A stretch of 64,000 nt of DNA from Bifidobacterium boum. GTDB taxonomy: Bacteria > Actinomycetota > Actinomycetes > Actinomycetales > Bifidobacteriaceae. A model generated the notes under the pieces. That model was given only the letters and a program-made list of their open reading frames with translations. It made no database searches and was not told the DNA's origin. Made by a program: the position numbers and the translations under genes. Where the stretch lies: assembly GCF_000741535.1 (NCBI RefSeq), contig NZ_JGYQ01000007.1, positions 1-64,000 on the forward strand. The letters are read 5' to 3'. This document shows positions 25,391-33,216 of this stretch, piece after piece (position 1 is the first letter of the stretch; the number at the start of each line of letters is the position of its first letter).

Positions 25391-25775
25391 GTTCGAGGAC
25401 TCGAAGCGCATCGCTTTGGAACGCCAGGGCTGGCATTGCCTGCGCTGCGGGACGAACATCCATGATCCATCACGCTGGCCTGGACGCAGTGGCCATCACC
25501 GTCAACTGCGGCGGGCGGCGGATCCGGATGTGAGGCACAGTCCGGCCAACATCGTCGAGCTGTGCGGTTCGGGCACGACCGGCTGCCACGGCTGGGTCCA
25601 CCAGCATGTGGCCGAGGCGGAGCGACTGGGGTTGATCGTGCCATTCGGCGCGGATCCGCGTGATGTGCCGGTGTTCGACTGGGAGGGCCGATGGCTGAGG
25701 CTCAACAAGGACGGGACCGCGACGCCGCTCACGCAGACCGAAATCATTCTCCTCCGAACGAAAGGAAACAAATAA
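25383..25775 (+). CDS. HNH endonuclease (early region)
   Basis: 130 residues with a zinc-type HNH fold: CLRCGTN (about 18), SGHHRQLR (about 36-43), NIVELCGSGTTGCHGWVHQH (about 57-76). Starts at GTG 25383, inside the end of the preceding gene. HNH enzymes of this kind cut or nick double-stranded DNA; a second, different HNH gene lies beside terminase at 29469. The role here may be in replication or as a homing-type nuclease. Confidence 0.82.
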   Translation: MSEFEDSKRIALERQGWHCLRCGTNIHDPSRWPGRSGHHRQLRRAADPDVRHSPANIVELCGSGTTGCHGWVHQHVAEAERLGLIVPFGADPRDVPVFDWEGRWLRLNKDGTATPLTQTEIILLRTKGNK

Positions 25776-26368
25776 TGGGAGAGGAAACGACCAAAAAGGA
25801 CATGCTGCTTTGGGTGGACGTGGAGACCACGGGTCTCGACCCGGACCATGACAGGATCCTCGAGGTGGAAATGCGTTGCACCGACATGAGAGGCGTGCGG
25901 TGCGTCGGCGGTTTCCACCGCATCATCGGACTGGAAGGCCGCAAGACATCCATCACGGACGAGAATCTCAAGGCGTGGCGCATGCACTGCGCCAACGGAC
26001 TGCTCGAAGGCGCACTCGACGCCGGGTATACGGAAGCGGCGACGGCGAACGCGCTCGAGGAATACGTCGACAGCCTCGCGCAATCATTCACCCTCCATCC
26101 GGCCGGCAGCAACCCGCAGTTCGACCTCGACTTCATCGGACGACTCTGCCCGAACCTCCCGCTGCACTACCACCGCATCGACATGGCCACCATCCGCGAC
26201 AGTCTCGAAGCCGCCGGCTGGGACGTGAGGCCGGAAGAGGAGACGCCTGCAGCCAGCGCCCACCGCACCAGCACATGCCTCGACCGCGACATCCGTCAAT
26301 ACGCGCGCATCATCCGCCACCTCTCCGAACATCCGGTCCGATACATCGCCACGGAAGCAGCAAAGTGA
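25775..26368 (+). CDS. DEDDh 3'-5' exonuclease, oligoribonuclease-like
   Basis: 197 residues. Exo I motif LLWVDVETTGLDPDHDRILE (DxE), Exo II SNPQFDLDFIGRL (Asp), Exo III HRTSTCLDRDIRQY (H-x4-D). This is the order and spacing of oligoribonuclease and the DnaQ-type exonucleases. It may recycle short RNA or act in phage DNA metabolism. AAAGGAAACAAATA precedes ATG; one-base overlap with the HNH gene. Confidence 0.85.
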   Translation: MGEETTKKDMLLWVDVETTGLDPDHDRILEVEMRCTDMRGVRCVGGFHRIIGLEGRKTSITDENLKAWRMHCANGLLEGALDAGYTEAATANALEEYVDSLAQSFTLHPAGSNPQFDLDFIGRLCPNLPLHYHRIDMATIRDSLEAAGWDVRPEEETPAASAHRTSTCLDRDIRQYARIIRHLSEHPVRYIATEAAK

Positions 26369-26436
26369 TGAGCGTCGCAGCAGTGATCCTCCTGTGCGCC
26401 GCCATCCTGATCGGCTGGATGGCCAACAGGCCATGA
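26368..26436 (+). CDS. 22-residue hydrophobic peptide
   Basis: ATG at 26368 overlaps the exonuclease stop by one base. The peptide is one predicted membrane helix (SVAAVILLCAAILIGWMANR). The overlap at both ends of the ORF suggests real translation. Function unknown. Confidence 0.45.
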   Translation: MSVAAVILLCAAILIGWMANRP

Positions 26437-26465
26437 ACCGTACCAACAATGAAAGGAACCCCGGA

Positions 26466-26714
26466 ATGAAACAGACCATCAACCGCATCTCCAGCCGCGT
26501 CGGCGACTGGTTCGCCACGCTGTTCACCCTCACCGCGCTGCTGCTCGTGCCGCACGCCATCATCCGGACGAGCATCGGCGTCGGCCTCCACCGCTGGATC
26601 CCCATCCAATGGCTCGCCATGCACGCCATGCTCATCGTCCTCACCCTATGCATCGCGCTCGCCGCCTACATCATTGCGGACCGCACCGCCGTGGAACCGC
26701 CGGAAACATACTGA
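26466..26714 (+). CDS. Small membrane protein, two helices
   Basis: 82 residues with hydrophobic helices at about 18-40 and 48-73. I prefer ATG 26466, which has AAAGGA 8 bases upstream, over ATG 26433, which overlaps the preceding stop. Function unknown. Confidence 0.55.
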   Translation: MKQTINRISSRVGDWFATLFTLTALLLVPHAIIRTSIGVGLHRWIPIQWLAMHAMLIVLTLCIALAAYIIADRTAVEPPETY

Positions 26715-26725
26715 AAGGAGCCATC

Positions 26726-27007
26726 ATGGCAGACCAGGAGACCATTCCGATCGGTCTGGAGACACAGAACAAGGTGGCCGAGGCCATCTACCTGCGCTGG
26801 TATAGCAACGGCCGCCGCCATCCACGCCCATGGAACGAAATGCCCATGGAGAGCAAAGAGCCATGGAGACGCGTGGCCAAGGACGCCATCAAAACGTTCT
26901 TCGCCTCTCCCGAGTTCCAGACGCTGCTCGACGACGTGTACGACGAAGGCTACGACGCGGCCGAAAAGGACGCCCAAGGCGAAAACGAAGGCGAGGAGCC
27001 GCGGTGA
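26726..27007 (+). CDS. Small soluble phage protein
   Basis: 93 residues. The N-terminal half contains EAIYLRWYSNGRRHPRPWNEMP; the C-terminus is acidic and charged. AAAGGAG before ATG. No family recognised. Confidence 0.6.
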   Translation: MADQETIPIGLETQNKVAEAIYLRWYSNGRRHPRPWNEMPMESKEPWRRVAKDAIKTFFASPEFQTLLDDVYDEGYDAAEKDAQGENEGEEPR

Positions 27008-27255
27008 GCGTCAACGTCCCGCTGCATAAATGGCGGTCGGCCGACCCGGCCATCCTGATCGGCCGCCGCTGCATCGCCCAAACCGACCAGGACGTCATCA
27101 TCGACGGACGACTCGAACTCATCCGACATCCGGACGGCACCGCCAGCCTCCGCTTCCCAGGCATCGGAAACGACATCATCGCCCACGATCCGAACACATG
27201 TTCCAACAGCATGAGCGACGGCATACGAAGCCTCGCCATCTACGGAAAGGACTGA
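27004..27255 (+). CDS. Small beta-rich phage protein (GTG start)
   Basis: 83 residues from GTG 27004, overlapping the preceding stop by four bases. Alternating hydrophobic pattern (DVIIDGRLELIRHPDGTASLRF) suggests a small beta fold. Function unknown. Confidence 0.55.
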   Translation: MSVNVPLHKWRSADPAILIGRRCIAQTDQDVIIDGRLELIRHPDGTASLRFPGIGNDIIAHDPNTCSNSMSDGIRSLAIYGKD

Positions 27256-27297
27256 CCGATGGAACTACCGGACCACACACATGAAAAAGGGAACCCA

Positions 27298-27576
27298 ATG
27301 AGAAACACCATCTGCGCCACACTTACCGCCATCACCCTCACCCTCTGCACCGCGCTCGCAGGATGCGGAAGCGCGTCGGAGCCTTCCACGCCAGCGCATG
27401 CGGTCAGGTCAGTCGACTCGCAGTGCTCCGCCGGGGCCGACGTATTCACGGAATGCGTCGTCACCCTGACCGACACGAGGCAAGTGGACTGCATCGTCTA
27501 CTCGACGAACGGCAAGCAGGCCGGCCTGTCCTGCGACTGGATCCATATGAGCGTTGCAGACAAGGAGCCACAGTGA
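27298..27576 (+). CDS. Early-region lipoprotein
   Basis: 92 residues. Signal MRNTICATLTAITLTLCTA with lipobox LAGC (Cys about 23). The mature part has four further cysteines (SQCSAG, TECVVT, VDCIVY, LSCDW), probably two disulfides outside the cell. ATG 27298 gives a clean signal peptide; an in-frame ATG at 27259 would add 13 polar residues. A second surface lipoprotein of this phage. Confidence 0.65.
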   Translation: MRNTICATLTAITLTLCTALAGCGSASEPSTPAHAVRSVDSQCSAGADVFTECVVTLTDTRQVDCIVYSTNGKQAGLSCDWIHMSVADKEPQ

Positions 27577-27707
27577 AAATCTGGTCGCAATGCGGCGCCG
27601 CACATATCGCACCAGAGGATGACGAGTGTCGGCAGGCGTGCGAAATCGCCGTCAACGCCCTGCTCAGATGGGTGGCGGAACACGACAAGGAAAAGGAACA
27701 ACAATGA
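27573..27707 (+). CDS. 44-residue soluble peptide (GTG start)
   Basis: Overlaps both neighbours by four bases (GTGA and ATGA). Helical with three cysteines (QCGAAH, ECRQACEIAV). The double overlap argues for translation; function unknown. Confidence 0.5.
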   Translation: MKIWSQCGAAHIAPEDDECRQACEIAVNALLRWVAEHDKEKEQQ

Positions 27708-28402
27708 AAGACAGTGAAGCAGACATCGCCATCGGCGTGCTCAACAAACTCATCGACCAGGAACTCGAAGCCGTCCGCGCCGCGACAAGGGACGGCAATA
27801 CCCCCTTCGGCGGCTACGCCCAGACCCTACACAACGCCTTCCTCACCGCCAAGGATGAGATCAGGAAGGCGCTCGCTGACATGTGCCGGGAAATGAGATA
27901 CGCCTTGACGAAAAGAACCACCAACTGGAAGGAAACACGACAAATGAGTGATAAAACACTCGAACCGCCACTGCCGCCAATCGACGCGCGCACCGAAGCC
28001 GTCGCCGAACGCCTGTTCGGACTCAAATTTGCACTCCGCAAGGACGATCCGAAACACATCCACGACGAATGGGAGCATGCGGCCGACTGGATCCACGACG
28101 GATACCTGCGCCAAGCCATCGAAGTGCTCGCCACCGCCGACCAAGCGCAACCCGCGAGCGCCGACGGATCCGATTATAAGGAGCGGATGCGCGTCGAATA
28201 CCGTGAGTTGGCCGCTCGTGCCGGCAGGCTCAGGGGCATGCTGCAGCGGTATGCGGACGGCACGCTTGACTTCGAGCCCGTCTGTCCGATCGGTCTGTTG
28301 AGCAGGCAGCTTGACGTCATGGATGAATACGCCAATCTGCTCCGCCGCAGAGCCGAGATCGAACATGTCGACCTTGAACAACAGGACTTCGCCACCGAAT
28401 AA
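27704..28402 (+). CDS. Two-part phage protein; C-terminal small-phage-protein domain
   Basis: 232 residues. Part one (1-80) is helical. An internal ATG at 27944 (residue 81) has GGAAGG upstream and could start a separate protein in the same frame. The C-terminal 70 residues (DYKERMRVEYRELAARAGRLRGML..., then CPIGLLSRQLDVMDEYANLLRRRAEIE) resemble a short helical domain found alone in many phages, including crAss-like ones. This may be a natural fusion of two small genes. Function unknown. Confidence 0.55.
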   Translation: MKDSEADIAIGVLNKLIDQELEAVRAATRDGNTPFGGYAQTLHNAFLTAKDEIRKALADMCREMRYALTKRTTNWKETRQMSDKTLEPPLPPIDARTEAVAERLFGLKFALRKDDPKHIHDEWEHAADWIHDGYLRQAIEVLATADQAQPASADGSDYKERMRVEYRELAARAGRLRGMLQRYADGTLDFEPVCPIGLLSRQLDVMDEYANLLRRRAEIEHVDLEQQDFATE

Positions 28403-28472
28403 GAAGAGAGGCCCCGCCAAGCCGGCAGAACCCCAAGAAACCGACCACCATTCTAGCCGGAAAGCAGGAACC

Positions 28473-29222
28473 ATGACCAGTCAATGCCAACAATGCGGCG
28501 AACCAGCACAAACCACCCTCTGCAAAAACTGCGCCAAACACATGAGACGACAGGCCAGCAGTCTCGCCAAAACCATCCCGGAACTCCGCGCGCTCGCCGA
28601 ACGCAAGGCGCACATTGGCGAGCGCTGTGGTGGTGTGCGTGGTGGTGAGCCTGGTCTTCCGGTGAGTGTGCATTGGTTGGAGGTGTATGAGGAGGCGGCC
28701 CGTTTGATGCTTCGGCTGGCGGGTTGCGTGGATTTGAAGTGGATGCTGTTGCCGGTTGAAGGGTGGCGTCCGGCGTATCGGGCGATCTGTCGTTCGTGGT
28801 CGCGTGTGGTGTGTTCTCCGTCCGCGGGCGAGCTGGCCGATCGGCTGGACCGGATGCTCAGACGCATCGACCGGCTATCCACGCCGTCGGACGGCAGGGT
28901 GACCGTCGTTCAGTGTCCCGACTGTTCGACGTCGTTGGCGGTGCCGCAGGGCATGCGGGATGGCTGGTGTCCGGAATGCGGCGAGCGCCTCGATCTGGAC
29001 ATGCTGGTCTCGGGCAGGTTGGATGCGGCGTGCCGTGCCGTCATGACGTGCTCGCCTGCGGAGGCGGCGGACTGGCTGACCGACCGGGCCGGGCTGCGCA
29101 CCACGCGCAAGCAGGTGTCGAACTGGCTGGCGCGCGGCAGGCTTTCGAAGGCGCGTCGATTGGGGCATGGCGTGTGGGAGTTCAATCAGGCCGAGCTCAT
29201 CGAGGTGCGTAATCGCGCATAG
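28473..29222 (+). CDS. Zinc-ribbon and HTH protein, last gene of early operon
   Basis: 249 residues. N-terminal zinc ribbon CQQCGEPAQTTLCKNC (about 4-19), a helical middle, a second ribbon CPDCSTSLAVPQGM...CPEC (about 150-170) and a C-terminal helix-turn-helix of MerR type (AADWLTDRAGLRTTRKQVSNWLARG then a basic wing). This build suits a DNA-binding regulator, perhaps of late genes. I chose ATG 28473 with AGGAACC upstream; an ATG at 28365 would overlap the previous gene by 38 bases. Followed by a terminator. Confidence 0.6.
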   Translation: MTSQCQQCGEPAQTTLCKNCAKHMRRQASSLAKTIPELRALAERKAHIGERCGGVRGGEPGLPVSVHWLEVYEEAARLMLRLAGCVDLKWMLLPVEGWRPAYRAICRSWSRVVCSPSAGELADRLDRMLRRIDRLSTPSDGRVTVVQCPDCSTSLAVPQGMRDGWCPECGERLDLDMLVSGRLDAACRAVMTCSPAEAADWLTDRAGLRTTRKQVSNWLARGRLSKARRLGHGVWEFNQAELIEVRNRA

Positions 29223-29263
29223 TTGCGCATCCGGCTGAGTCCATGTATTCTGTAAAAGAACTT

Positions 29264-29298
29264 GCACCATGCCCGAAGGGGCTGGTGCTTTTCTTTTA
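29264..29298 (+). terminator. Terminator ending the early operon
   Basis: GCACCA-T-GCCC / GGGC-TGGTGC hairpin with a short loop followed by TTTTCTTTT. It lies directly before the phage tRNA-Asn. Confidence 0.85.
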
Positions 29299-29303
29299 CC
29301 CCA

Positions 29304-29376
29304 GCCCCTGTAGCTCAGTCGACAGAGCAGTGGTCTGTTAAACCATGGGTCCTCGGTTCGAGTCCGAGTGGGGGCA
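29304..29376 (+). tRNA. Phage tRNA-Asn (anticodon GTT)
   Basis: 73 nt: acceptor GCCCCTG/TGGGGGC (two wobbles), D-arm GCTC...GAGC, anticodon stem GTGGT/ACCAT with loop CTGTTAA (GTT at 29337-29339), T-arm CTCGG-TTCGAGT-CCGAG. Encoded inside the prophage between the early and late regions. Confidence 0.95.
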
Positions 29377-29394
29377 CCGCAAAAGGGAGGCGTC

Positions 29395-29472
29395 ATGGAC
29401 ATGCTTATCGTCATCATCGGCTCATGCGTGGCGTTCTCCGCCTGTCTCATCGCCCTGTGGCTGATGCCATGA
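29395..29472 (+). CDS. 25-residue membrane peptide
   Basis: ATG at 29395 follows AAAAGGGAGG. The peptide is one hydrophobic helix, and its stop overlaps the start of the HNH gene (ATGA). The strong ribosome site suggests it is translated, perhaps partly to couple the HNH gene. Confidence 0.5.
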   Translation: MDMLIVIIGSCVAFSACLIALWLMP

Positions 29473-29801
29473 GCAATCCGCGCTACCATAACGGCCACCG
29501 ACGGCGGGAGGTGCAGGCATACTATCGTGCACGCCGCGCCGACTGCTACATCTGCGGCAGGCCGATCGACTACGGTCTGCGGCCGCCGGATCCATGGAGC
29601 TTCGTCATCGACGAGACCGTGGCCATAGCCAACGGCGGCCGCGTCTGCCGCGCGAACAGCGGGCCGGCGCACCGCTGGTGCAACGCGGTCAAAGGCACGC
29701 ACACGCTCGAATGGGCGCGCGCCGAAGTGAAACGAAGACTCGCCGGCGGCAAGCCCGCAGCCGCGTCGAAGCCGCGCGACTTCGAGGCCGCCGACTGGTG
29801 A
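29469..29801 (+). CDS. HNH endonuclease next to terminase
   Basis: 110 residues with CYICGRPIDYG (about 26), a central FVIDETVAIANGGR, and the HNH end NSGPAHRWCNAVKGTHT (about 63-79). HNH proteins placed immediately upstream of TerS/TerL act with terminase in cos-type packaging in HK97-like and many Gram-positive phages. That suggests a cos phage here. Confidence 0.85.
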   Translation: MSNPRYHNGHRRREVQAYYRARRADCYICGRPIDYGLRPPDPWSFVIDETVAIANGGRVCRANSGPAHRWCNAVKGTHTLEWARAEVKRRLAGGKPAAASKPRDFEAADW

Positions 29802-29806
29802 AGCCC

Positions 29807-29824
29807 ACGGGGGTATACCCCCGT
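29807..29824. repeat. 18-bp perfect palindrome upstream of terminase
   Basis: ACGGGGGTATACCCCCGT with no loop, between the HNH gene and the terminase small subunit. In cos phages the packaging site commonly lies about here, so it could belong to cos; no direct evidence. Confidence 0.5.
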
Positions 29825-29919
29825 AGTCGTTTTGGAGGCGACCTCGTGTGCAGCGCCTATCTCTCTCCCCGCGAAAAATAATCGTCGCCGGCGACACCAT
29901 CGACGGCAAAGGAGGCGCC

Positions 29920-30330
29920 ATGCCGATCCGAACCTGCGCGCAATGCGGCCATGCCATGCCGAAAAACGCCAGCGCCAAACGAAAATACTGCTCGGACAAC
30001 TGCCGAAAACTCGCCAGCAAACACAGACATTCACCACAACATCAAACGTCGCCCACGACGCCGCCGGCCAACGAACCGTCGCCACAGCAGTCGACCGCGC
30101 CGGCCACATACCGCGACATGCTCGAGGTCAGCCGCACCGCGCTCACGCGCAACCTCGAGGACCCGCACTGTCCGGCCACGGCCGTCGCCGGGCTGAGCAA
30201 ACAGCTCCTCGCCGTCGGCAAGGAACTGCTCGAGATGGACCGGGAGAAGGAACCAGACCCGATACTCGACGACCCGGAGGAGATGGCAGATGGCATCGAA
30301 GACGACCCCTTCGACGCCGAAACTATCTGA
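29920..30330 (+). CDS. Terminase small subunit-like protein
   Basis: 136 residues from ATG 29920, with AAAGGAGG 5 bases upstream; a longer in-frame version lacks this. An N-terminal zinc ribbon (CAQCGHAMPKNASAKRKYCSDNC) is followed by a Pro/Gln-rich linker and a helical C-terminal part. It overlaps TerL by 41 bases. Assignment rests on position and size more than on motif. Confidence 0.6.
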   Translation: MPIRTCAQCGHAMPKNASAKRKYCSDNCRKLASKHRHSPQHQTSPTTPPANEPSPQQSTAPATYRDMLEVSRTALTRNLEDPHCPATAVAGLSKQLLAVGKELLEMDREKEPDPILDDPEEMADGIEDDPFDAETI

Positions 30331-31747
30331 CGCCGCCCGAGTCCTGAACATCCCCGACGGCATCGTCACCACCGGCTTCGGCCGCGTCCGCCGCGTCGCC
30401 GACCGGCTCGGCATCCGGTTCGACCGATGGCAGGAGGGCATCGGCGCACTCATGCTCGCCAAACGCGCCGACGGCACCTACGCCAGCTCGGTCGGCGGCA
30501 TCGGCATGAGCATCTGCCGACAGACAGGCAAGACCTTCACCGTCGGCACTATCATCGTCATCCTGTGCCTGACCACACCAAACCTCAAGGTCATCTGGAC
30601 CGCGCACCGCACCAGGACCTCGGCCGAAACCTTCAAATCGATGCAGGCGCTCGTCAAACGCCCCGGCCTATCACGACACTGCAAAGCCATCCGCCAGACC
30701 AACGGCCAGGAGGAGATCGCCTTCGCCAACGGCAGCCGCATCCTCTTCGGCGCCCGCGAACAAGGCTTCGGCCGAGGCTTCGCCGCGGTCGACGTCATCA
30801 TCTTCGACGAAGCGCAGATCCTCACCGAAAAAGCCCTCGAGGACATGATCCCGACCGCCAACGCCGCGAAAAACCCGCTCATCATCCACATGGGCACGCC
30901 ACCCAGACCGGTCGACCCCGGCGAAGTGTTCACCAGCCGCCGCACCGCCGGCCTCGCGCACGACCCGGACAGCACATGGATCGAGTTCGGCGCCGACCGC
31001 GACTGCGACACCGCCGACCCCGACGCATGGGCCCAGGCCAACCCGAGCTACCCGCACCGCACGACCGCCAACGCCATGCTCCGCATGCTCAAGAACCTCG
31101 GAGAGGACAGCTTCCGCCGCGAGGCCCTCGGCATCTGGGACCAGGACACCGAACACGCGGCCATCGACCCGGAACTCTGGGCACAGGCCGCCACACCGGA
31201 ACGAGCATCCGGCGGATGGACCGCCATGGCCATCGACATGCCGCCGCACCGCGGATGGATCACCATCGGCGCATGCCAAGCCTACGAGGACGGCACCGCA
31301 TACATCGACATCGCGGCACTCAAAGGCGTCAGAAAACACGGCACCAAATGGCCCGTCGATTTCCTCGCCCGCCGCTGGCCGCACCTCGCCGCCGTCGTCA
31401 TCGACGCCCAGTCACCGGCCACGGTGCTCATCCCCCCACTCAAGGCCGCCGGCATCGACGTGACCGTCACCAGCGCGAGCGACATGGGCAAGGCATGCGG
31501 GCGTCTCCTCGACATGCTCCAATACCACGAACTGCGCCACAAGCCGGACGTGCGCCCGCTCGACCAGGCCGTCGCCGGCGCGACCGTCCGCAAGATCGGC
31601 GTCGAAGGCGCGTTCGGATGGAACAAACTCGGATCCGACGTCGACATCAGCCCGCTCGTCGCCGCCACCCTCGCCCTACATGGCGCCGTCACCAGCACAC
31701 GCCGGCCGGGCGACGAACCAGAACAAAGGATGATCGAACTGCCATGA
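30290..31747 (+). CDS. Terminase large subunit
   Basis: 485 residues. The ATPase domain has a Walker A-like CRQTGKTFT (about 76-84), KVIWTAHRTRTSAETF, and Walker B DVIIFDEAQIL (about 168-178). The nuclease domain carries AMAIDMPPHRGW (about 305), AAVVIDAQSP (about 365) and the late Asp in GSDVDISPLVAATLAL. It packages DNA into proheads. Ends in a 4-base overlap with portal. Confidence 0.93.
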   Translation: MASKTTPSTPKLSDAARVLNIPDGIVTTGFGRVRRVADRLGIRFDRWQEGIGALMLAKRADGTYASSVGGIGMSICRQTGKTFTVGTIIVILCLTTPNLKVIWTAHRTRTSAETFKSMQALVKRPGLSRHCKAIRQTNGQEEIAFANGSRILFGAREQGFGRGFAAVDVIIFDEAQILTEKALEDMIPTANAAKNPLIIHMGTPPRPVDPGEVFTSRRTAGLAHDPDSTWIEFGADRDCDTADPDAWAQANPSYPHRTTANAMLRMLKNLGEDSFRREALGIWDQDTEHAAIDPELWAQAATPERASGGWTAMAIDMPPHRGWITIGACQAYEDGTAYIDIAALKGVRKHGTKWPVDFLARRWPHLAAVVIDAQSPATVLIPPLKAAGIDVTVTSASDMGKACGRLLDMLQYHELRHKPDVRPLDQAVAGATVRKIGVEGAFGWNKLGSDVDISPLVAATLALHGAVTSTRRPGDEPEQRMIELP

Positions 31748-33216
31748 CACTCCTCGAACCGCTGCCGGCCACCGTCGCCGGCCTGACGCCCGACGAAGAC
31801 GACGCCTTCCGACGCCTCACCGCGAAAATCATCCGCCACCGCACCCGCAACCGCATCCGCACCGCCTACTACAACGGCCGCAACGAACTCCACGACCTCG
31901 GCTACAGCCTCCCGCCGATCGCCAAAGACGTCGAAATCGTCGTCGGATGGCCGGAAAAGGCAATCGAGGGACTCGCCAACCGCGTCGTGCTCGACGGCAT
32001 CACCGCCCAGGACGGCAGCGACCTGAGCAAACAGGTCAACGACCTGCTCGACGCCAACGACCTCGCGCAGACCGCCGAAAACGCGCACACCGACGCCCTA
32101 GTCCACTCCTGCAGCTTCGTCGCCGCGCTCCAGGGCGCGCCGGACAGAGGAGAGCCCGCCGCAATCATCCAGGAGTTCCCAGCCGACGTGGCGACGGGCA
32201 CATGGGACAGCCGCATCCACGGCCTCACCGAAGCCCTGCTCTACGATGTCGACGAGGACGAGACCTACGGCCGCCAGATCCGCGCATGCTACCTCATGCT
32301 CCCCGGCAAACTCATCGGCTGCGCGATGCGCGACTGGCAGTGGAGCGTGTACGCGCGCACCACATGGCAGGGCCGACTGCCCGTCGAACTGCTCGCATAC
32401 CGGCCGGACAGCAAACGACCGTTCGGCCGATCGCGCATCAGCCGAACCGTCATGAGCCTGACCGACAGCGCCGTGCGCACCTTCCTGCGCAGCGAAGTGC
32501 AGGCCGAACTCTACTCGGTCCCGCCACGATACTTCCTGGGCGTCACCGAGGACATGTTCCGCGGCAAGGACGGCAACCTCAAACCACGATGGCAGATCAT
32601 GCTCGACCAGGTCCTCGCGCTGCCGCGCGACAAGCAGGGCAACCTGCCGCAGGTCGGCACGTTCACCCAAGCGAGCTTCGAGCCGCACGCCGCGCAACTG
32701 CGCCAGACCGCCTCGATGTTCGCCGCAGCCACCAGTCTGCCGCCCGACTCGATGGGCGTGCTCACCGACAATCCAAGCTCGGCCGAAGCGATCGACAAGG
32801 CCGTCAAAGAACTCTGCCTGAACGCCGAAAGCTGCCAGCGACGCTTCGGACCCGCATGGGAACGAATCATCGCCACAGCCGCCCGCATCGCAGGCGACGA
32901 CCATGCCACCGCGGTGTCCAGCCAATGGCGCAACCCGGCAACGCCGAGCCGCGCCGCCGCCGCGGACGCGGCCGTAAAACTCGTCGGGGCCAACATCCTC
33001 CCGGCCGACAGCGACGTCACCTACGACATGCTCGACCTGAGCGACCGGCAACGCCAGACACTCCGGCGCGAGCAACGCGCCAAACGAGCACAGCAGGCGC
33101 TCGACCGCATCGACCAGACCATAGCCGCCCAGCAGCAAGGAGCCGACAATGCAAACGGACAGCCAGCTGCCGAAGACGCAGGAAGCCCTGGACAAACGGC
33201 TCGACCAACTGCATGA
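31744..33216 (+). CDS. Portal protein
   Basis: 490 residues of the SPP1 gp6-like family by order and length: tyrosine-rich N-terminus (TRNRIRTAYYNGRNELHDLG), central beta/alpha region, the wing and stem part near FTQASFEPHAAQLRQTASMFAAATSLPPDSMGV, and a Gln/Ala-rich C-terminus. It forms the dodecameric DNA channel. It starts within the TerL stop (ATGA) and overlaps the MuF gene by 68 bases. Confidence 0.9.
   Translation: MTLLEPLPATVAGLTPDEDDAFRRLTAKIIRHRTRNRIRTAYYNGRNELHDLGYSLPPIAKDVEIVVGWPEKAIEGLANRVVLDGITAQDGSDLSKQVNDLLDANDLAQTAENAHTDALVHSCSFVAALQGAPDRGEPAAIIQEFPADVATGTWDSRIHGLTEALLYDVDEDETYGRQIRACYLMLPGKLIGCAMRDWQWSVYARTTWQGRLPVELLAYRPDSKRPFGRSRISRTVMSLTDSAVRTFLRSEVQAELYSVPPRYFLGVTEDMFRGKDGNLKPRWQIMLDQVLALPRDKQGNLPQVGTFTQASFEPHAAQLRQTASMFAAATSLPPDSMGVLTDNPSSAEAIDKAVKELCLNAESCQRRFGPAWERIIATAARIAGDDHATAVSSQWRNPATPSRAAAADAAVKLVGANILPADSDVTYDMLDLSDRQRQTLRREQRAKRAQQALDRIDQTIAAQQQGADNANGQPAAEDAGSPGQTARPTA

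Noticed and set aside
30427-33216. A 929-codon plus-strand ORF start inside terminase
   Set aside because: Only its final part (from 31744) is the portal gene; the upstream part is an Arg/His/Pro shadow of terminase.
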